The translations under genes were made by a program, and so were the position numbers. Positions 14,079 through 15,529 of a stretch of 15,529 bases of DNA are shown here, in pieces. Within the stretch, counting starts at the first letter, position 1. Each line of letters begins with the position of its first letter. A model generated the notes under the pieces. It did no database searches and was not told where the DNA came from. It saw nothing but the letters and a program-made list of their open reading frames with translations. The DNA is taken from NCBI GenBank assembly GCA_030596915.1, contig JAUVSX010000017.1:1-15529 (forward strand). Direction: 5' to 3'. This stretch comes from Chloroflexota bacterium (lineage in GTDB: Bacteria > Chloroflexota > Anaerolineae > B4-G1).

Positions 14079-15529
14079 CTATTCGTCTTCGACAACCTCG
14101 GGCAACAGGCCCATCCGGCCCAGCGCCTCGACCAGTCTGGGCCAGTCCTGGTGGAGCGCGATCGCCGTCGCGGGGCCGACCTGCTCCTGCAGCAGCCGTC
14201 TCGTCGCGGATGCCTGGAGCGCCTGGTCCATAAGCTCGGAGCTGGCAAGCCGCAGTAGCCCGACGGTTTCGAGCTTCGCCTCGGACCCGTGGGACTCCCA
14301 GCGGGTCAGGGCGCTCTCGTAGACGCCGGGCACCGGGACGTCGCTCGCTCGGCGCAGGAACTCGAGAACGCGGTCCACTCCGATTCCCTGCTGTCCAGCC
14401 CGCACCAGGGAACCTGGGCTAAGACGATAGTCGTACGTGTCACCACTGCGCAGCCAATCGGCAACTCGCGCCAACTGGAAGCGCTCGAATCGCCGACCAG
14501 ACGGGACTCTAATCGTGAAGTCGGGCAGAAGCGACACGGCTTCCGTGGCCGCGTCTGACGGCGGGTCTGAAAGCCCCACGAAGGCGGATCCCGCCGGAGT
14601 AAGGCAGAATGCCGTCGGTGGTGCACCGAAGCCCTCCCCCCCCGGGTCCACCAGCCCCAGCCACGCCAGCGGCGCCAAGAGAAGGTATCGAATGACGGCT
14701 CCCTCCACCTGGCCCCAACTCTCGAAGCCCGTGAGGTACTCCCCCGTGGCCGCATCCCGGAGGTACCACGAAGCATAGTCCCCGTCGGGGCGCTGGAAGT
14801 CGGGGTCTGCCTCCCTGATGCCGTCCACGAAGCCGTCTATGGGATACCAGACGTCCGGCGCACAGGCCGCAAGATGCCGCAGTACAGTCCGGCGCGCGAG
14901 GCGCGGATCGTTGCGCCACGTGCCGGACTGGTCAGGGACGAGGGAAGCGACACGGAACAGCTCGTTCCACCCTGTCGTGTTGAGCCAGGCTTCGGCCAGC
15001 GCTTCACGCTGGTCCACAGACGGTGACTCGAGCCAAGCCGTGACGGGTCCCGGGCTGACGCGGAGTCGCCCGTCGTCGGCAGCCTGGAACCATGCCAGAT
15101 CGCAGAGCAATCGGGTCATAAGCTCGAGCCGGGCGGAGTCCTGGCAGCGAAACCAGCGCGACAGCAGGGCCTGATCGCTTGTCCGCCATTCGGCGTCGGA
15201 ACTTGGCCGGGGGCGAGCAGTCTGAACGAAAGCAAGCAGTGTGCAGGCGTCATCGAGGAACTGATCTCCGGCATTCTGTGTGATCCCAGGTGCCTGGATC
15301 GGTTCGGACCTCACGCTTGGCCGTGATGCGCCTTGAGCAGGGAGGTCGGATCGCAGCTCGACAGGAACAGACACGGCCTCATATGTTCCATGCGGGGTCT
15401 GCTGGAACGCGCTGCACACGAGTCCCTTGTACCATAGTCCTTCCGCTGCCGACGCTGGCTCGCGCCAGGGCTGTTCTCTCTCCATCCTGGACGGACCCAT
15501 TGCACGGATTTCGCCCCACCGGCGAGCGA
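14079..15529 (-). CDS. Helicase C-terminal-domain (XPB/Ssl2-like, Helicase_C_3) protein, 5' end outside window
   Basis: The frame stays open to the right edge, so the start is probably outside; ATG at 15500 (473 residues) is possible but has no clear ribosome binding site and the codons before it look coding. The clearest part is about 323-400: LLPDFTIRVPSGRRFERF, then ADWLRSGDTYDYRLSPGSLV, GIGVDRVLEFLRRAS and a final ALTRWESHG. This is the pattern of Pfam Helicase_C_3, found in poorly studied proteins of Chloroflexota and Actinobacteria. No Walker A, DEAD/DEAH or other helicase ATPase motif is present in the visible part, so it cannot be called a helicase. The region before it is helical, with many tryptophans (e.g. 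GLWYKGLVCSAF at 21-32). Function unknown. A run of eight C (14636-14643) encodes glycines and keeps frame. Confidence 0.7.
   Translation of the reverse strand, partial: ARRWGEIRAMGPSRMEREQPWREPASAAEGLWYKGLVCSAFQQTPHGTYEAVSVPVELRSDLPAQGASRPSVRSEPIQAPGITQNAGDQFLDDACTLLAFVQTARPRPSSDAEWRTSDQALLSRWFRCQDSARLELMTRLLCDLAWFQAADDGRLRVSPGPVTAWLESPSVDQREALAEAWLNTTGWNELFRVASLVPDQSGTWRNDPRLARRTVLRHLAACAPDVWYPIDGFVDGIREADPDFQRPDGDYASWYLRDAATGEYLTGFESWGQVEGAVIRYLLLAPLAWLGLVDPGGEGFGAPPTAFCLTPAGSAFVGLSDPPSDAATEAVSLLPDFTIRVPSGRRFERFQLARVADWLRSGDTYDYRLSPGSLVRAGQQGIGVDRVLEFLRRASDVPVPGVYESALTRWESHGSEAKLETVGLLRLASSELMDQALQASATRRLLQEQVGPATAIALHQDWPRLVEALGRMGLLPEVVEDE

Overview
The window is GC-rich, densely coding bacterial DNA with short gaps and several tight operons. 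It carries ordinary housekeeping and metabolic genes. I see no phage, transposon, CRISPR array, RNA gene or integration boundary. Three things point to Chloroflexota (green non-sulfur bacteria and relatives), by inference only: the MalK-like ATPase style, the stand-alone helicase C-terminal-domain protein, and the mix of archaeal-type phosphoglycerate mutase, RNase J and a LarE/LarB/LarC set. I could not run a phylogenetic test.

Left part (1-3702). The 3' end of an apgM-type phosphoglycerate mutase faces a TIM-barrel sugar isomerase/epimerase, with a long hairpin in the gap. The isomerase diverges from an ABC transporter ATPase of the sugar-importer (MalK/UgpC) type. That ATPase is followed after 10 bases by rsmG, the 16S rRNA m7G527 methyltransferase.

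Middle part (3717-9130, all minus strand). In transcription order: a YgeY-like M20 metallohydrolase, a pseudouridine-5'-phosphate glycosidase (psuG), an S9 prolyl-oligopeptidase-type serine peptidase, and recF. Two gaps are under 12 bases, so at least hydrolase-psuG and peptidase-recF look co-transcribed. No usual start codon exists where psuG should begin. An ATC codon 7 bases behind a strong ribosome binding site is the best candidate.

Right part (9131-15529). A 316-base divergent region holds a good sigma-70-like promoter and a structured leader for RNase J. RNase J is followed by larE, larB and larC, which make the nickel-pincer nucleotide cofactor of lactate-racemase-type (LarA) enzymes. 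No larA lies in the window. A convergent helicase C-terminal-domain protein runs off the right edge.

The most useful second looks are the psuG start codon, the RNase J leader whose hairpin loop repeats the sequence around its ribosome binding site, the orphan ATPase with an insertion near its N-terminus, and the lar genes without a racemase. I did not find a convincing entirely new system.
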